A DNA stretch of 64,000 nucleotides from Paenarthrobacter sp. (lineage in GTDB: Bacteria; Actinomycetota; Actinomycetes; Actinomycetales; Micrococcaceae): contig JAPSHX010000001.1 in assembly GCA_031179305.1 (NCBI GenBank), forward strand, positions 124,001-188,000, in the 5' to 3' direction. Positions within the stretch are counted from its first letter, which is position 1; every line of letters starts with the position of its first letter. Made by a program: the position numbers and the translations under genes. This document shows positions 29,207 through 38,161 of this stretch, in pieces. Under the pieces are notes generated by a model that was not told where the DNA came from, made no database searches, and worked only from the letters and a program-made list of their open reading frames with translations.

Positions 29207-29971
29207 ATGAAACTTGAAATTGCCGTGGTGAGCGCGGCAGGTGCAGGCACGGCTGCCGCCGAAGGAGCCAACCGCGTTGAGCTGTGCAGCAGCCTGGAAC
29301 TTGGTGGGATCACTCCAAGCCAAGGACTCATGGAAGCGAGCATGGAGCACGCCGATGGCCGTCTGGAAATTCATCCGCTGATTCGCTCCAGGCCCGGCGA
29401 TTTCCGGTATTCGGCTTCCGACCTGGACACCATGGCCCACGAGATCCGGCACCTGCTCGCCCAGGGTGCCCGCGGGGTGGTGGTGGGGGCGCTCACTCCC
29501 TCAGGAGAAGTGGACGTGCAGGCTGTACAGCGTCTGGTGGACTCAGCCATGGACGCCAATCCTAAAGCGCAATTGACCTTCCACCGGGCCATCGATCAGT
29601 CGAAAGACCCTTTGGCCGCCCTTGAGCAGCTCATGGAACTGGGCTTCACCCGGGTCCTGACGTCGGGGCATGAAGCTACCGCCGGAGCAGGCCTGCAAAC
29701 CCTGACCGCCATGGTGGAACGGGCAGGGGGAGCCCTGGAAATCATGGCTGGCGGGGGACTGTCCTTGGAGGACATCCCGGCGATGCATGCGGCGGGCCTG
29801 TCCGCCGTCCACCTGTCAGCAAAGAAGACCGTCTCAACCCTTGGAGAGGGAGCGATTTCCCTTGGCGCCCAGGACGGCAGCGATCCCACCGCTTACACCG
29901 TCACGGACCGCGAGGTTGTCAGGGCAGCAAGGGCGAAAGTCAACGCGCTGAACCTTGCCATGCCCAAATAG
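29207..29971 (+). CDS. cutC: Copper homeostasis protein CutC
   Basis: 254 residues, a single TIM-barrel domain of the CutC family. The N-terminus MKLEIAVVSAAGAGTAAAEG followed by ANRVELCSSLELGGITPS is the family hallmark. LTFHRAID and FTRVLTSG are also characteristic. CutC was linked to copper tolerance in E. coli, but its biochemical role is still debated. The start has no ribosome site but a -10 (TAGAGT) directly upstream. Confidence 0.9.
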   Translation: MKLEIAVVSAAGAGTAAAEGANRVELCSSLELGGITPSQGLMEASMEHADGRLEIHPLIRSRPGDFRYSASDLDTMAHEIRHLLAQGARGVVVGALTPSGEVDVQAVQRLVDSAMDANPKAQLTFHRAIDQSKDPLAALEQLMELGFTRVLTSGHEATAGAGLQTLTAMVERAGGALEIMAGGGLSLEDIPAMHAAGLSAVHLSAKKTVSTLGEGAISLGAQDGSDPTAYTVTDREVVRAARAKVNALNLAMPK

Positions 29972-30115
29972 GCCCTGCGGTCCAGCATACGGACGGGAAA
30001 ATTGCAGTGATCGCGCATCGTAATGACCCTTTACGACTCCGCAGAACGACGGGATGATGTAAGGATTCACCAACTCGGAGACCAGCCCCGGAAGCTACCT
30101 TCAGGAGTCCCAGCG
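29972..30115 (+). promoter_or_regulatory. Upstream region of the GH-like operon
   Basis: 144 bp between cutC and the next gene. The decisive site is AGGAG at 30103-30107, 8 nt before ATG 30116. No clear -35/-10 pair is seen. Confidence 0.4.
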
Positions 30116-33100
30116 ATGCCGCTGCCCGCGCCGGTTTCACCGGCCCCCGTGTCCCTTCCCAAAGGAAGCAGAAACAACACTCCATACAGGGCCCACCCGG
30201 AGGTGGAATGTGGCATTGGGGCGTGGGACAAATTGCTCTACGGAAATCACCGGTTCGTGGTGGAAGTGGTCCAAGTAGGGGAAGAGGCGCAGGATACCCA
30301 CTTACCAGCCAGTGCTCACAGGGTGGTCATCCCCTGGCGACGGCAGGACCACCACCCGGCGTCGGTTGACGTCATCATCGTCTCGGAAAAGAGTGGCACC
30401 AGGGTCCGGAACGTGCTCGTGGAAGAGGCTAGCCGGGAGTCCGGAAGCATTATTTTCGAGGCGATCGATGGCTTGGGGATCTACTTCGTCTATTACCTGC
30501 CCTTCGCCATGCTGGGCAAACCCCACTATCCCCAGGCGCAGTACCTCCCGCATCGTCCGGCCGCAGACCCTGCCTGGGCTGCCGCCGTCGGGCGTTCAGC
30601 GTGGGTTCCGGCGAAGCGTGAGCTGCCAAAGGCCACAGTCCTGCGATACGAGGCGGCCAGCGAGCGGGACACCTTCGCGCCGATGAACTTCACTGCCCGC
30701 ATGGACGAACTGGAGAAGTTCCACCGGGCTTACGGGGGCCAGGCTTTCCTGGTGTTTCCCGAGGACCGCCTGCACCCCATCTCCATGCAGGGCGACCTTC
30801 CAGCACACTGGGTGATCAACGGGCCGGGGACGACATTCACAGCCAATGCCCGGCCCGGGGAGGACTACGTGGTCCAGCTTGGGTTGTACGCCCAGCAGGA
30901 CCTCGAAGCCGTGACGGTCGAAGTCACTGCGCCGTCCGGGGGACACTGCATCAACACTGATGGCGTGGACCGTCTGGGCAAGCCATGGCAGAGGACGCTT
31001 GCCTTGAGAGCCGGGCAGGTGCAGGCGCTGTACGTGATCCTGCCAGTCCCGTGCAATGCTGCCGGAACCACCGTGGAGGCGTTGGTGAGGATTACCGCCA
31101 CCGGTATAAGCGCCACTGGCCAAGCGGCGCAGGACGTCGAGGTCACGCTTGATGTGGCTGCAGACGCGGACACAGAACCCGACGGCGGCTTTGGCGATCC
31201 GCGTTTGCTGCGGCGCCTGGCTTGGCTGGATTCGCGGGTGGCCCAGGACACGGAACTCGTTCGGCCCTTCACGCTCATCACCTTGGACGAATCGAGCAGG
31301 ACGTTGGGGATTCTGGGCAGGTCCCTGCGGTTGACGGAGTCGGGACTGCCGGCGCAGGTGACGTCCACCTTCACCGCCGCCGTCACCGCAACTGATGGTC
31401 CCGCCGTCGAGCTATTTAGTGCCCCGATGCGACTGGACGTCGAGGGAATCGATTGGACGCATGGGCAGCTCGTCTTCATTGAGGAGGGCCCGGGGCGGAC
31501 GTCGTGGCGGTGCAGCTGGACGGGCCGAAAAGACGGCAAGTTAGTTCTGGCGCTGGAGCTGCACGGCGTTCTCGACGCCGATGGATCAGTTTCGTACTCG
31601 TTGCGCCTCAGTTCCGAGGGGAGTGTGGACGTGAACGACGTCGGGCTGCAGCTTGAGTTTCCGGAACCGGCCGTTCTGTTTGCCATGGGCTTGGGTGTGC
31701 CGGGTGGTCGACGCCCTGATGCCCTGGACTGGACGTGGGATGTGGCCACGAAGAACCAGGATGCGCTGTGGCTGGGAAGCGTGAACGTCGGAATCCAGCT
31801 TGCCCTGCGCGACGGCAGTTATGAACGGCCGCTCAATACCAACTTCTACCGGGAAAAACCGTTGGTGGAGCCGACGTCGTGGGCCAATCGTCAGCAGAGC
31901 AGCGGGGACGTCATAGTCCGAGGCGGGGTTAAGCTGCACACGGCGGACGGCACTGTAAAGCTGAACGCCTTCAGTGGCGCGCGGACCCTTACCGCCGGTG
32001 AACCACTTGACTTCGATTTCCGCCTGTTGCTGACGCCGTTCAAGCCCATCGAGCCAGCTAAGCACCTTGGGAAACGCTACTTCCACGCTCCTGAAAATCC
32101 GGCGGACATCAGAACTGCGGGAGCCACCGTGGTCAACGTTCACCACGCAACGGCACCGGCGCCATATATCAATGACCCCTTGCTGACCCGGGACTCGCTG
32201 CGCAACTATGTGGCCGAGTGTCATCGGCAGGGTCTGAAGGCCAAGGTGTACAACACTGTCCGTGAGCTCACCTTCCACAGTCCGGAGCTGTTGCCGTTGC
32301 TGCACCTGGACCACGAGATCTTCAGTGATGGACCGGGCAAGGGACACATCTGGCTGCAGGAACATGCGGGAAGCCGTTACGTCTCAGCGTGGTTCGCGCC
32401 CAACGTGGACGACATCGCCGTGGTGACCACGGGTGAGTCGCGGTGGGAGAACTTCTATGTTCGAAGCGTGCAGGAACTGGCCAACGGCGAGGACGGGATC
32501 GACGGCATCTACTTGGATGACATTGCTTACGACAGGCACGCCATGCTGCGGGTCCGCAAGGTCCTTGAGAGGGCCTGCCAAGCCAGAGGTGTGGACGGGC
32601 CGGAAATAGACCTTCATTCCGCCAACCAGTTCACAGCCCATGACGGATACGCGTCCTCAGCCAATCTGTACATGGAACATTTGCCCTACGTGGACCGGCT
32701 CTGGCTGGGGGAGTACTTCGATTACCACACCACTGATCCCGACTATTGGTTGGTGGAGCTATCCGGCATTCCCTTCGGCCTCATGGGCGAGATGTTGGAA
32801 GGCGGTGGGAACCCGTGGCGGGGCATGGTGTTCGGCATGACGGGCCGGGCGCCCGCCGTCGACAACCGCCCGCTCTGGGAGTTCTGGGCCGCAAGCGGCC
32901 TTGAGCGCGGGCAGATGCAGGGCTTCTGGGACCCTCAGTCACCCGTACGGACCAGCCACCCGGACGTGCTGGCCACCACGTGGGTGACGGAGCGCGGAAT
33001 GGTTGTAGCGCTTGCGTCATGGGCCAGTGAAACTGAGGATGTGACGTTGATTTTCGACGACGACGCTGCCGCCCAGGAGGTCGTAGCCCCGGGCATCCCC

Positions 33101-33187
33101 GGGTTCCAATCCGCCGCGAGCTACGCGCCCGGCCAAGCCATCACCCTTGAGCCGCAGCGCGGCCTCCTTCTCACGATCGGATACTGA
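30116..33187 (+). CDS. Large glycoside hydrolase-like protein (GH123/DUF6067-like)
   Basis: 1023 residues, no signal peptide, so probably cytoplasmic. The N-terminal ~130 residues (NHRFVVEVVQVGE, VIPWRRQDHHPASVDVIIV, IYFVYYLPF) and the C-terminal third (DGIYLDDIAYDRHAMLRVRKVLER, EIDLHSANQF, LWLGEYFDYHTTDPDYWLVELSG, PFGLMGEMLEGGGNPWRGM) resemble DUF6067/GH123-type proteins, where acidic residues in a TIM barrel act in catalysis. DD in YLDDI and the E in GEYFD are candidate catalytic residues. An upstream in-frame start at 30023 lacks a ribosome site. It is coupled to a DUF5107 gene with 1 nt between stop and start. The family assignment is from memory of patterns and the substrate is unknown. 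Confidence 0.65.
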   Translation: MPLPAPVSPAPVSLPKGSRNNTPYRAHPEVECGIGAWDKLLYGNHRFVVEVVQVGEEAQDTHLPASAHRVVIPWRRQDHHPASVDVIIVSEKSGTRVRNVLVEEASRESGSIIFEAIDGLGIYFVYYLPFAMLGKPHYPQAQYLPHRPAADPAWAAAVGRSAWVPAKRELPKATVLRYEAASERDTFAPMNFTARMDELEKFHRAYGGQAFLVFPEDRLHPISMQGDLPAHWVINGPGTTFTANARPGEDYVVQLGLYAQQDLEAVTVEVTAPSGGHCINTDGVDRLGKPWQRTLALRAGQVQALYVILPVPCNAAGTTVEALVRITATGISATGQAAQDVEVTLDVAADADTEPDGGFGDPRLLRRLAWLDSRVAQDTELVRPFTLITLDESSRTLGILGRSLRLTESGLPAQVTSTFTAAVTATDGPAVELFSAPMRLDVEGIDWTHGQLVFIEEGPGRTSWRCSWTGRKDGKLVLALELHGVLDADGSVSYSLRLSSEGSVDVNDVGLQLEFPEPAVLFAMGLGVPGGRRPDALDWTWDVATKNQDALWLGSVNVGIQLALRDGSYERPLNTNFYREKPLVEPTSWANRQQSSGDVIVRGGVKLHTADGTVKLNAFSGARTLTAGEPLDFDFRLLLTPFKPIEPAKHLGKRYFHAPENPADIRTAGATVVNVHHATAPAPYINDPLLTRDSLRNYVAECHRQGLKAKVYNTVRELTFHSPELLPLLHLDHEIFSDGPGKGHIWLQEHAGSRYVSAWFAPNVDDIAVVTTGESRWENFYVRSVQELANGEDGIDGIYLDDIAYDRHAMLRVRKVLERACQARGVDGPEIDLHSANQFTAHDGYASSANLYMEHLPYVDRLWLGEYFDYHTTDPDYWLVELSGIPFGLMGEMLEGGGNPWRGMVFGMTGRAPAVDNRPLWEFWAASGLERGQMQGFWDPQSPVRTSHPDVLATTWVTERGMVVALASWASETEDVTLIFDDDAAAQEVVAPGIPGFQSAASYAPGQAITLEPQRGLLLTIGY

Positions 33188-33188
33188 C

Positions 33189-35126
33189 GTGGCCATCACC
33201 GCAAGCTCCAACCTCACCGTCACCACGATCTCCCTGACAATGGCTGAGCTCGGACCATTGAACCCCCTGCCGGTGGTGGCAGCCGAACTGGACCAGCCCT
33301 ACACCGTGGGCGAGGGCGTGCCGAAGGAACTCCAGGCCTCGGCCCGCTACGGTGTGGTGCCCAACGTTTACCCGTACCTCATGCAGGACGGCTACAGCCG
33401 GGACGCGGCACCCATGGAACTGACCGCCGTCGTGCTTGAAAACAGCAAACTCAAGGTGACCGTCCTCCCTTCACTGGGTGGCCGCATCTGGGAGTTGTTC
33501 GATAAAGCCACAGGCAAACAGCTCCTGCACACCCACGATGCCCCGCAACTGGCCAACATTGCGCTGCGCAAGGCGTGGTTTGCGGGCGGGCTGGAATGGA
33601 ATATCGGCACCCGTGGACATTCGCCCACCAGTTGCGATCCGCTGCACACCGCGATTGTCCACACTCCGGACGGCAAACACATCCTGCGCATGTGGGAGTA
33701 CGAGCGGCTGAGGGAAGTGGTGTTCCAAGTGGACATCTGGTTGCCTGCGGACTCGGACGTCCTCTTCGCCGCGGTCAGGCTGCGGAACCCGAAGGATCAC
33801 GATGTCCCCATGTATTGGTGGAGCAACGCAGCCATCCCGGAAACGGATCGCACTCGGGTCATCGCTCCGGCGGACGAGGCTTTCGGCAGCGACTACGCCA
33901 CGGACATCACCCGAGTAAGGCCCACTAACCACGAAGGGTATGACGGCACGTGGCTGGTCAACAGCCCGCACGCGGCGGACTTCTTCTTCGACATCGACCC
34001 CTCCGAACGGCGTTGGGTTGTGGCAGCCGACGACGACGGCGACGGGCTGGCGATGCTGTCCACGGGCCTCCTGCGGGGAAAGAAGCTCTTCGTGTGGGGC
34101 CAAGGACACGGCGGCAAGCGTTGGCAGGAGTGGTTGAGCCCAGGGGCCGGACCGTACGCCGAGATCCAGGCCGGCCTCGCGCAGACGCAGTTCGAACACC
34201 TGGTGATGCCCGCCGGCGCCGAGTGGGCATGGGTCGAAGCGTACGGGAACGGGCACCTTGATTCTGAGACCTCGCACGGTGCCGACTGGGATGCTGCGGT
34301 GGCACACGCCAGCGAACGTTTGGAACAACTCCTGCCCCACGAACAACTTGAGGCCATGCTTCCAGCAGCCATCAGCAATGCCGACGTCCCGCCGTCGGAG
34401 ATGCTGCTGCACGGCAGCGGTTGGGGCGTTGTGGAGCGTGCTCGTCGCAGCCAGTCGGGCATGGCTTGGATTGATGAAAGCGGTACGCCTTTCGTGGAGG
34501 AGAGCGTCGCGGCCGAGCAGGAACCGTGGCTCGGGTTGCTGCGGGGGCAGGCGTTCGACGGCGCGCCCAGCTTCGTTGCAGGGGCGGACTGGGAAGACTT
34601 GCTGTCCGGGCAGGACAGTCCGGAGGCAAAGCTTCATTTGGCCACCATGAAGCATGCACGGCAGGACCTGGGTGGGGCGAAGGCGCTGTATCGCGAAGTA
34701 TTGGCGGCCCGCGATGTGAGGCCCGGTACCAAGGCGCTCGCGCACCGTGGCCTGGGCTTGGCGCTGCTTGCTGAGGGACAGGAAATGCAGGGTCTGGCTG
34801 AGCTTCGGAACGGCGTGAAGACTGACCCTTCAAACGTAGCTTTGCTCACCGAAGCCGTAACGCTCAGTAACCGGCACGGAAACCCGGCCATGGCCCTGGA
34901 TCTGACGGCGTCGGCACCCAAGGAGGCCGCCGTCGTCGGACGTTTGAGGTTCCTCCGGGCGCTTGCGCTTGCGCGCACGGGAAACCCCGGGGAGGCGGCC
35001 GCCATTCTGCGCGAGGGCGTCGAGATTCCGGACCTCCGCGAAGGGGAGGATGCGATCGCCGCTTTGTGGGAAGAGGTTTGTCCGGGCGAGTCTGTTCCCT
35101 TCAGCTACCAATTCGGGATGCACTAG
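33189..35126 (+). CDS. DUF5107 protein with TPR tail
   Basis: 645 residues. Residues ~30-340 match DUF5107, a galactose-mutarotase-like beta-sandwich: LENSKLKVTVLPSLGGRIWELFDK, FAGGLEWNIGTRGHSP, FFDIDPSERRW. Residues ~450-640 contain helix pairs of TPR type (MKHARQDLGGAKALYREVLAARD, AHRGLGLALLAEGQEMQGLAEL). The function is unproven; in other actinobacteria DUF5107 genes sit with sugar catabolic genes. GTG 33189 begins 1 nt after the upstream stop. An in-frame TTG at 33147 would overlap that gene, and ATG 33240 would cut the first beta-strand. Confidence 0.75.
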   Translation: MAITASSNLTVTTISLTMAELGPLNPLPVVAAELDQPYTVGEGVPKELQASARYGVVPNVYPYLMQDGYSRDAAPMELTAVVLENSKLKVTVLPSLGGRIWELFDKATGKQLLHTHDAPQLANIALRKAWFAGGLEWNIGTRGHSPTSCDPLHTAIVHTPDGKHILRMWEYERLREVVFQVDIWLPADSDVLFAAVRLRNPKDHDVPMYWWSNAAIPETDRTRVIAPADEAFGSDYATDITRVRPTNHEGYDGTWLVNSPHAADFFFDIDPSERRWVVAADDDGDGLAMLSTGLLRGKKLFVWGQGHGGKRWQEWLSPGAGPYAEIQAGLAQTQFEHLVMPAGAEWAWVEAYGNGHLDSETSHGADWDAAVAHASERLEQLLPHEQLEAMLPAAISNADVPPSEMLLHGSGWGVVERARRSQSGMAWIDESGTPFVEESVAAEQEPWLGLLRGQAFDGAPSFVAGADWEDLLSGQDSPEAKLHLATMKHARQDLGGAKALYREVLAARDVRPGTKALAHRGLGLALLAEGQEMQGLAELRNGVKTDPSNVALLTEAVTLSNRHGNPAMALDLTASAPKEAAVVGRLRFLRALALARTGNPGEAAAILREGVEIPDLREGEDAIAALWEEVCPGESVPFSYQFGMH

Positions 35127-35227
35127 AGGTCTTTCTGGTGGTGCCCGGGTGTGGCCTCCCGCACATCTCCGGCAATCTCTGAAAGCGTGTTCTTGACCAT
35201 TCTTTCAGGCCACAGAGGAGCACCGAT

Positions 35228-35830
35228 TTGATCCCCGAAATAGCAGGAATTCCACCCTTGGAATGGACGTCGTCCGCCGGTCATGCCAGCTATGACGAGA
35301 CCGAGGGGGCGCTGACGCTCACAGCCGCGCCCGGGGTTGACTGGACCAACGACTCCCTCGGGGGAGAACCGCAACACGGCGCTACTGCGCTGGGGTTCAG
35401 GGCTCCGGCGGCTTTCTCGTTGTCGGCCAGGGTCTTGGTGGCCTCACCACGGACAACATTCGACGCCGGTGTGCTGACCCTGTGGGCGGACAACGAGCAC
35501 TGGGCCAAGCTCTGCTTCGAGTATTCCCCGCAGGGGGAAGCCATGGTGGTCAGCGTGGTGACCAACAGCTATTCCGACGATTCCAACGGGCCTGTGGTGA
35601 CCGCTCCGTGGGTTTACCTGCGGGTCAGCCGGGTGGGTCCAGCGTGGGCTTTCCACTGGTCATCGGATGGCCGGGAGTGGTCCTTTGTCCGGCTGTTCAG
35701 GTTGGATACGGAGAAACCTGTGCACGTGGGGTTCATGTCGCAAGCCCCGATGGGTGAGAGCTGCGTGGCACGATTCGACAGCATAGAACTGAAGGACGAG
35801 CCCCCTGCCGACCTCCGCGATGGAAGCTAG
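35228..35830 (+). CDS. DUF1349 domain protein (concanavalin-like fold)
   Basis: 200 residues of the DUF1349 family: PGVDWTNDSLGG, FDAGVLTLWADNEHWAKLCFEYSPQGEAMVVSVVTN and YLRVSRVGPAWAFHWSSDGREWSFVR are characteristic jelly-roll strands. No catalytic residues are known for the family; a carbohydrate-related role is likely. The start is TTG 35228, supported by GAGGAG 8 nt upstream. A TTGACC at 35193-35198 could be part of its own promoter. It lies 101 bp after the DUF5107 gene. Confidence 0.8.
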   Translation: MIPEIAGIPPLEWTSSAGHASYDETEGALTLTAAPGVDWTNDSLGGEPQHGATALGFRAPAAFSLSARVLVASPRTTFDAGVLTLWADNEHWAKLCFEYSPQGEAMVVSVVTNSYSDDSNGPVVTAPWVYLRVSRVGPAWAFHWSSDGREWSFVRLFRLDTEKPVHVGFMSQAPMGESCVARFDSIELKDEPPADLRDGS

Positions 35831-35926
35831 CGGCGGACAAACGCAGGCCAATAGCCGGTCACGCGGGTGGAACGGCAAGCCTGTGGATATCCGGATGCTT
35901 GGATAAGCCAAACAAGGTAAGTTGGC

Positions 35927-38161
35927 ATGGTGATTCCCTCCGTAAAAACTGCCATTAACCGTGCCCCCGGAGTCTCCAAGGAGATCGAGGACGCAGCCTG
36001 GTATGTGCTCGGTCCGGCGCTTCACGGGAGACCTTCCGCGCTGGACGGCAGGACGTTGACGTGGACCGCGGATGCTGCGGGCGAGCTTCTCGAAAGGCTC
36101 GAACGCGGGGTCGAGGACTCAAAAGCCCCCATGATGACCAACCTGCGGCAGAACCTGGAAGGCGCATCCCGGGAGGCCAAACTGCTGGCCGTGGAACTGT
36201 TGTTCCTGCAATCACTGCCGCTCGCGCACGAGGTCAAATCACTCAGGGTCAAGCGTGCCCGCGTTGCCGAAGCGGCGTCATGGGTTCAGCCGCCCATCGA
36301 GCTGCCGGAAGAACTTTATGAGGGGATGACGGACCACGGCGTTATCCGGGACCGCACTGCCGAGTTCAACTGGACCATTTGGGACCATTTGAAGTGGCTG
36401 TGCCGTTTCGTGGCCCACGTTGACAGCCAAAGCACGGCCACCCTCAACGAAGCGCTCGCGGACCCGTTGACGTTCCACGAACTCGCTGCAGCAACGCCAG
36501 AGGATCAGCCGGCCCTTCGCCGCAGCATCGAGTACCTGGTGTGGCCGAGCTACTTTGAGCCCGTGGTGGCCGATGTCGAACGCCAGGAGATCCGGGACGC
36601 CTTCGCTTCACTCGTCGGCGGTGCCAAAGGTGATACGGACGAGGACATCACCGCGGACATTCACCGCATCCGCCTCCACTTGGACGAGCAAGCCGGGCAG
36701 CGCATCGACTGGTATTCCCGCCAACTGGTGAGTCAGTGGCGCAAGGTAGGGGATCCGGGTCGCCGTTCCTGGCTCCTGCGCACCCATCATGACAACGGTG
36801 ACCTCTTGGCCAGCTGGGTTGCCGAGGAAAAGGCCACCTTGGACGTGGAGCACCTGCGTACCCTCACCGCGGGGGTCACGGCCGGCGTGGTTCAGCATGC
36901 CGTGGACGAGGATTACAAGCACCTGGGCTACGTGGAACGCGAAGACACCAAAACCGCTGTCTTTGCTTTCCTGACAGTCATGAAGCCCGGCGACCTCACG
37001 CTTTACCAGCATGCCGGCAGGGTACGGGTAGGCGTGGTTCTTGGCGAACCTGAACACCACGAGGACAATCGCCGCATCCGACGCAAGGTCCGCTGGTTCG
37101 AGGACAGCTACGCTATCCCCGAGCTTCCACGTCACGCCCAGCGTCAACTTTCCACTCCGGGGATCATCGTGGATGTCACCAGGGTGATTCAGGCTTTGCA
37201 GGAACTGCTCCCTGTGGAGGCCGAAACCGATGGTGAGGACGAAGCCGTGCCCACCACCGCCGTCGAGGTTGTCCAGCAAGGATTCCGGCCCCTGACAGAA
37301 GAGTTCGCGGCGTCCCTGCACATGGACCTCGAACCCCTGAAGGAGATAGCGGAACTGCTCGAAGAAAACCGCCAACTGGTTCTTTACGGTCCTCCGGGAA
37401 CCGGCAAGACCTACCTGGCCAAGCACCTCGCGTCCGAGCTGGCGGGTGACCACACCGACGAACGGGTGAAGCTGGTGCAGTTCCACCCCTCGTATGCCTA
37501 CGAGGACTTCTTCGAGGGCTACCGGCCGGACAAAACCGACGACGGTCAAGTGTCCTTCAAACTCGTCGCCGGGCCGTTGAGGCGTCTGGCCGAGGAAGCT
37601 GCCAAGGCCGAGAATGCGCACAAACCTTACTTTCTGATCATCGATGAGATGAACCGCGCCAACCTGGCCAAAGTCTTCGGTGAGCTCTACTTCCTCCTGG
37701 AGTACCGGGACGATCGTATCTACCTGCAGTACAGCCCCAACGAGCCCTTCAGCCTGCCGGACAACCTCTACATCATCGGCACCATGAACACGGCGGACCG
37801 CTCCATCGCCATGATGGATGCCGCCATCCGCCGTCGTTTCGCCTTTATCGAGCTGCACCCCAAGGAGGAGCCGATCCGCGGCACCCTGCGTCGCTTCCTC
37901 GAAGCCCGCGGGCTGGACACCCTCAACGCGGACCTGCTGGATGCGCTCAATGACGCGATCGACGATTGGGACCGGGACCTGATGATCGGGCCGTCGTACT
38001 TCATGAAGAACGCCGCGCAGAACCCCACAGGACTACGTCGGATCTGGAAGTACGAGCTCATGCCTTTGCTGGAGGAGCACTACCACGGGCAGCTGAACCG
38101 TGCGCAGCTGGAGGAACGCTTCGGCCTGGACCAGTTGCTGGGACGTCTTGCAGCCCGCTAA
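35927..38161 (+). CDS. mcrB: McrB-like AAA+ restriction subunit with putative EVE/PUA-like reader
   Basis: 744 residues. The C-terminal half is the McrB motor: Walker A YGPPGTGKTYLAKHLA near 488, Walker B LIIDEMNRANLAKVFGELYFLLE near 571 and the McrB signature GTMNTADRSIAMMD near 620. McrB hydrolyses GTP and moves the nuclease McrC along DNA carrying modified bases. Residues ~351-405 (MKPGDLTLYQHAG, RVRVGVVLGEPEHH, RRKVRWFED, IPELPRHAQRQL) have the GD...G.V...R.V.W pattern of EVE/PUA-like modified-base readers. The N-terminal 340 residues are helical and unassigned. mcrC follows with overlapping reading. Confidence 0.85.
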   Translation: MVIPSVKTAINRAPGVSKEIEDAAWYVLGPALHGRPSALDGRTLTWTADAAGELLERLERGVEDSKAPMMTNLRQNLEGASREAKLLAVELLFLQSLPLAHEVKSLRVKRARVAEAASWVQPPIELPEELYEGMTDHGVIRDRTAEFNWTIWDHLKWLCRFVAHVDSQSTATLNEALADPLTFHELAAATPEDQPALRRSIEYLVWPSYFEPVVADVERQEIRDAFASLVGGAKGDTDEDITADIHRIRLHLDEQAGQRIDWYSRQLVSQWRKVGDPGRRSWLLRTHHDNGDLLASWVAEEKATLDVEHLRTLTAGVTAGVVQHAVDEDYKHLGYVEREDTKTAVFAFLTVMKPGDLTLYQHAGRVRVGVVLGEPEHHEDNRRIRRKVRWFEDSYAIPELPRHAQRQLSTPGIIVDVTRVIQALQELLPVEAETDGEDEAVPTTAVEVVQQGFRPLTEEFAASLHMDLEPLKEIAELLEENRQLVLYGPPGTGKTYLAKHLASELAGDHTDERVKLVQFHPSYAYEDFFEGYRPDKTDDGQVSFKLVAGPLRRLAEEAAKAENAHKPYFLIIDEMNRANLAKVFGELYFLLEYRDDRIYLQYSPNEPFSLPDNLYIIGTMNTADRSIAMMDAAIRRRFAFIELHPKEEPIRGTLRRFLEARGLDTLNADLLDALNDAIDDWDRDLMIGPSYFMKNAAQNPTGLRRIWKYELMPLLEEHYHGQLNRAQLEERFGLDQLLGRLAAR

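Noticed and set aside
30023..30115. Upstream in-frame start of the GH-like gene
   Set aside because: No ribosome site; AGGAG is correctly spaced only for ATG 30116.
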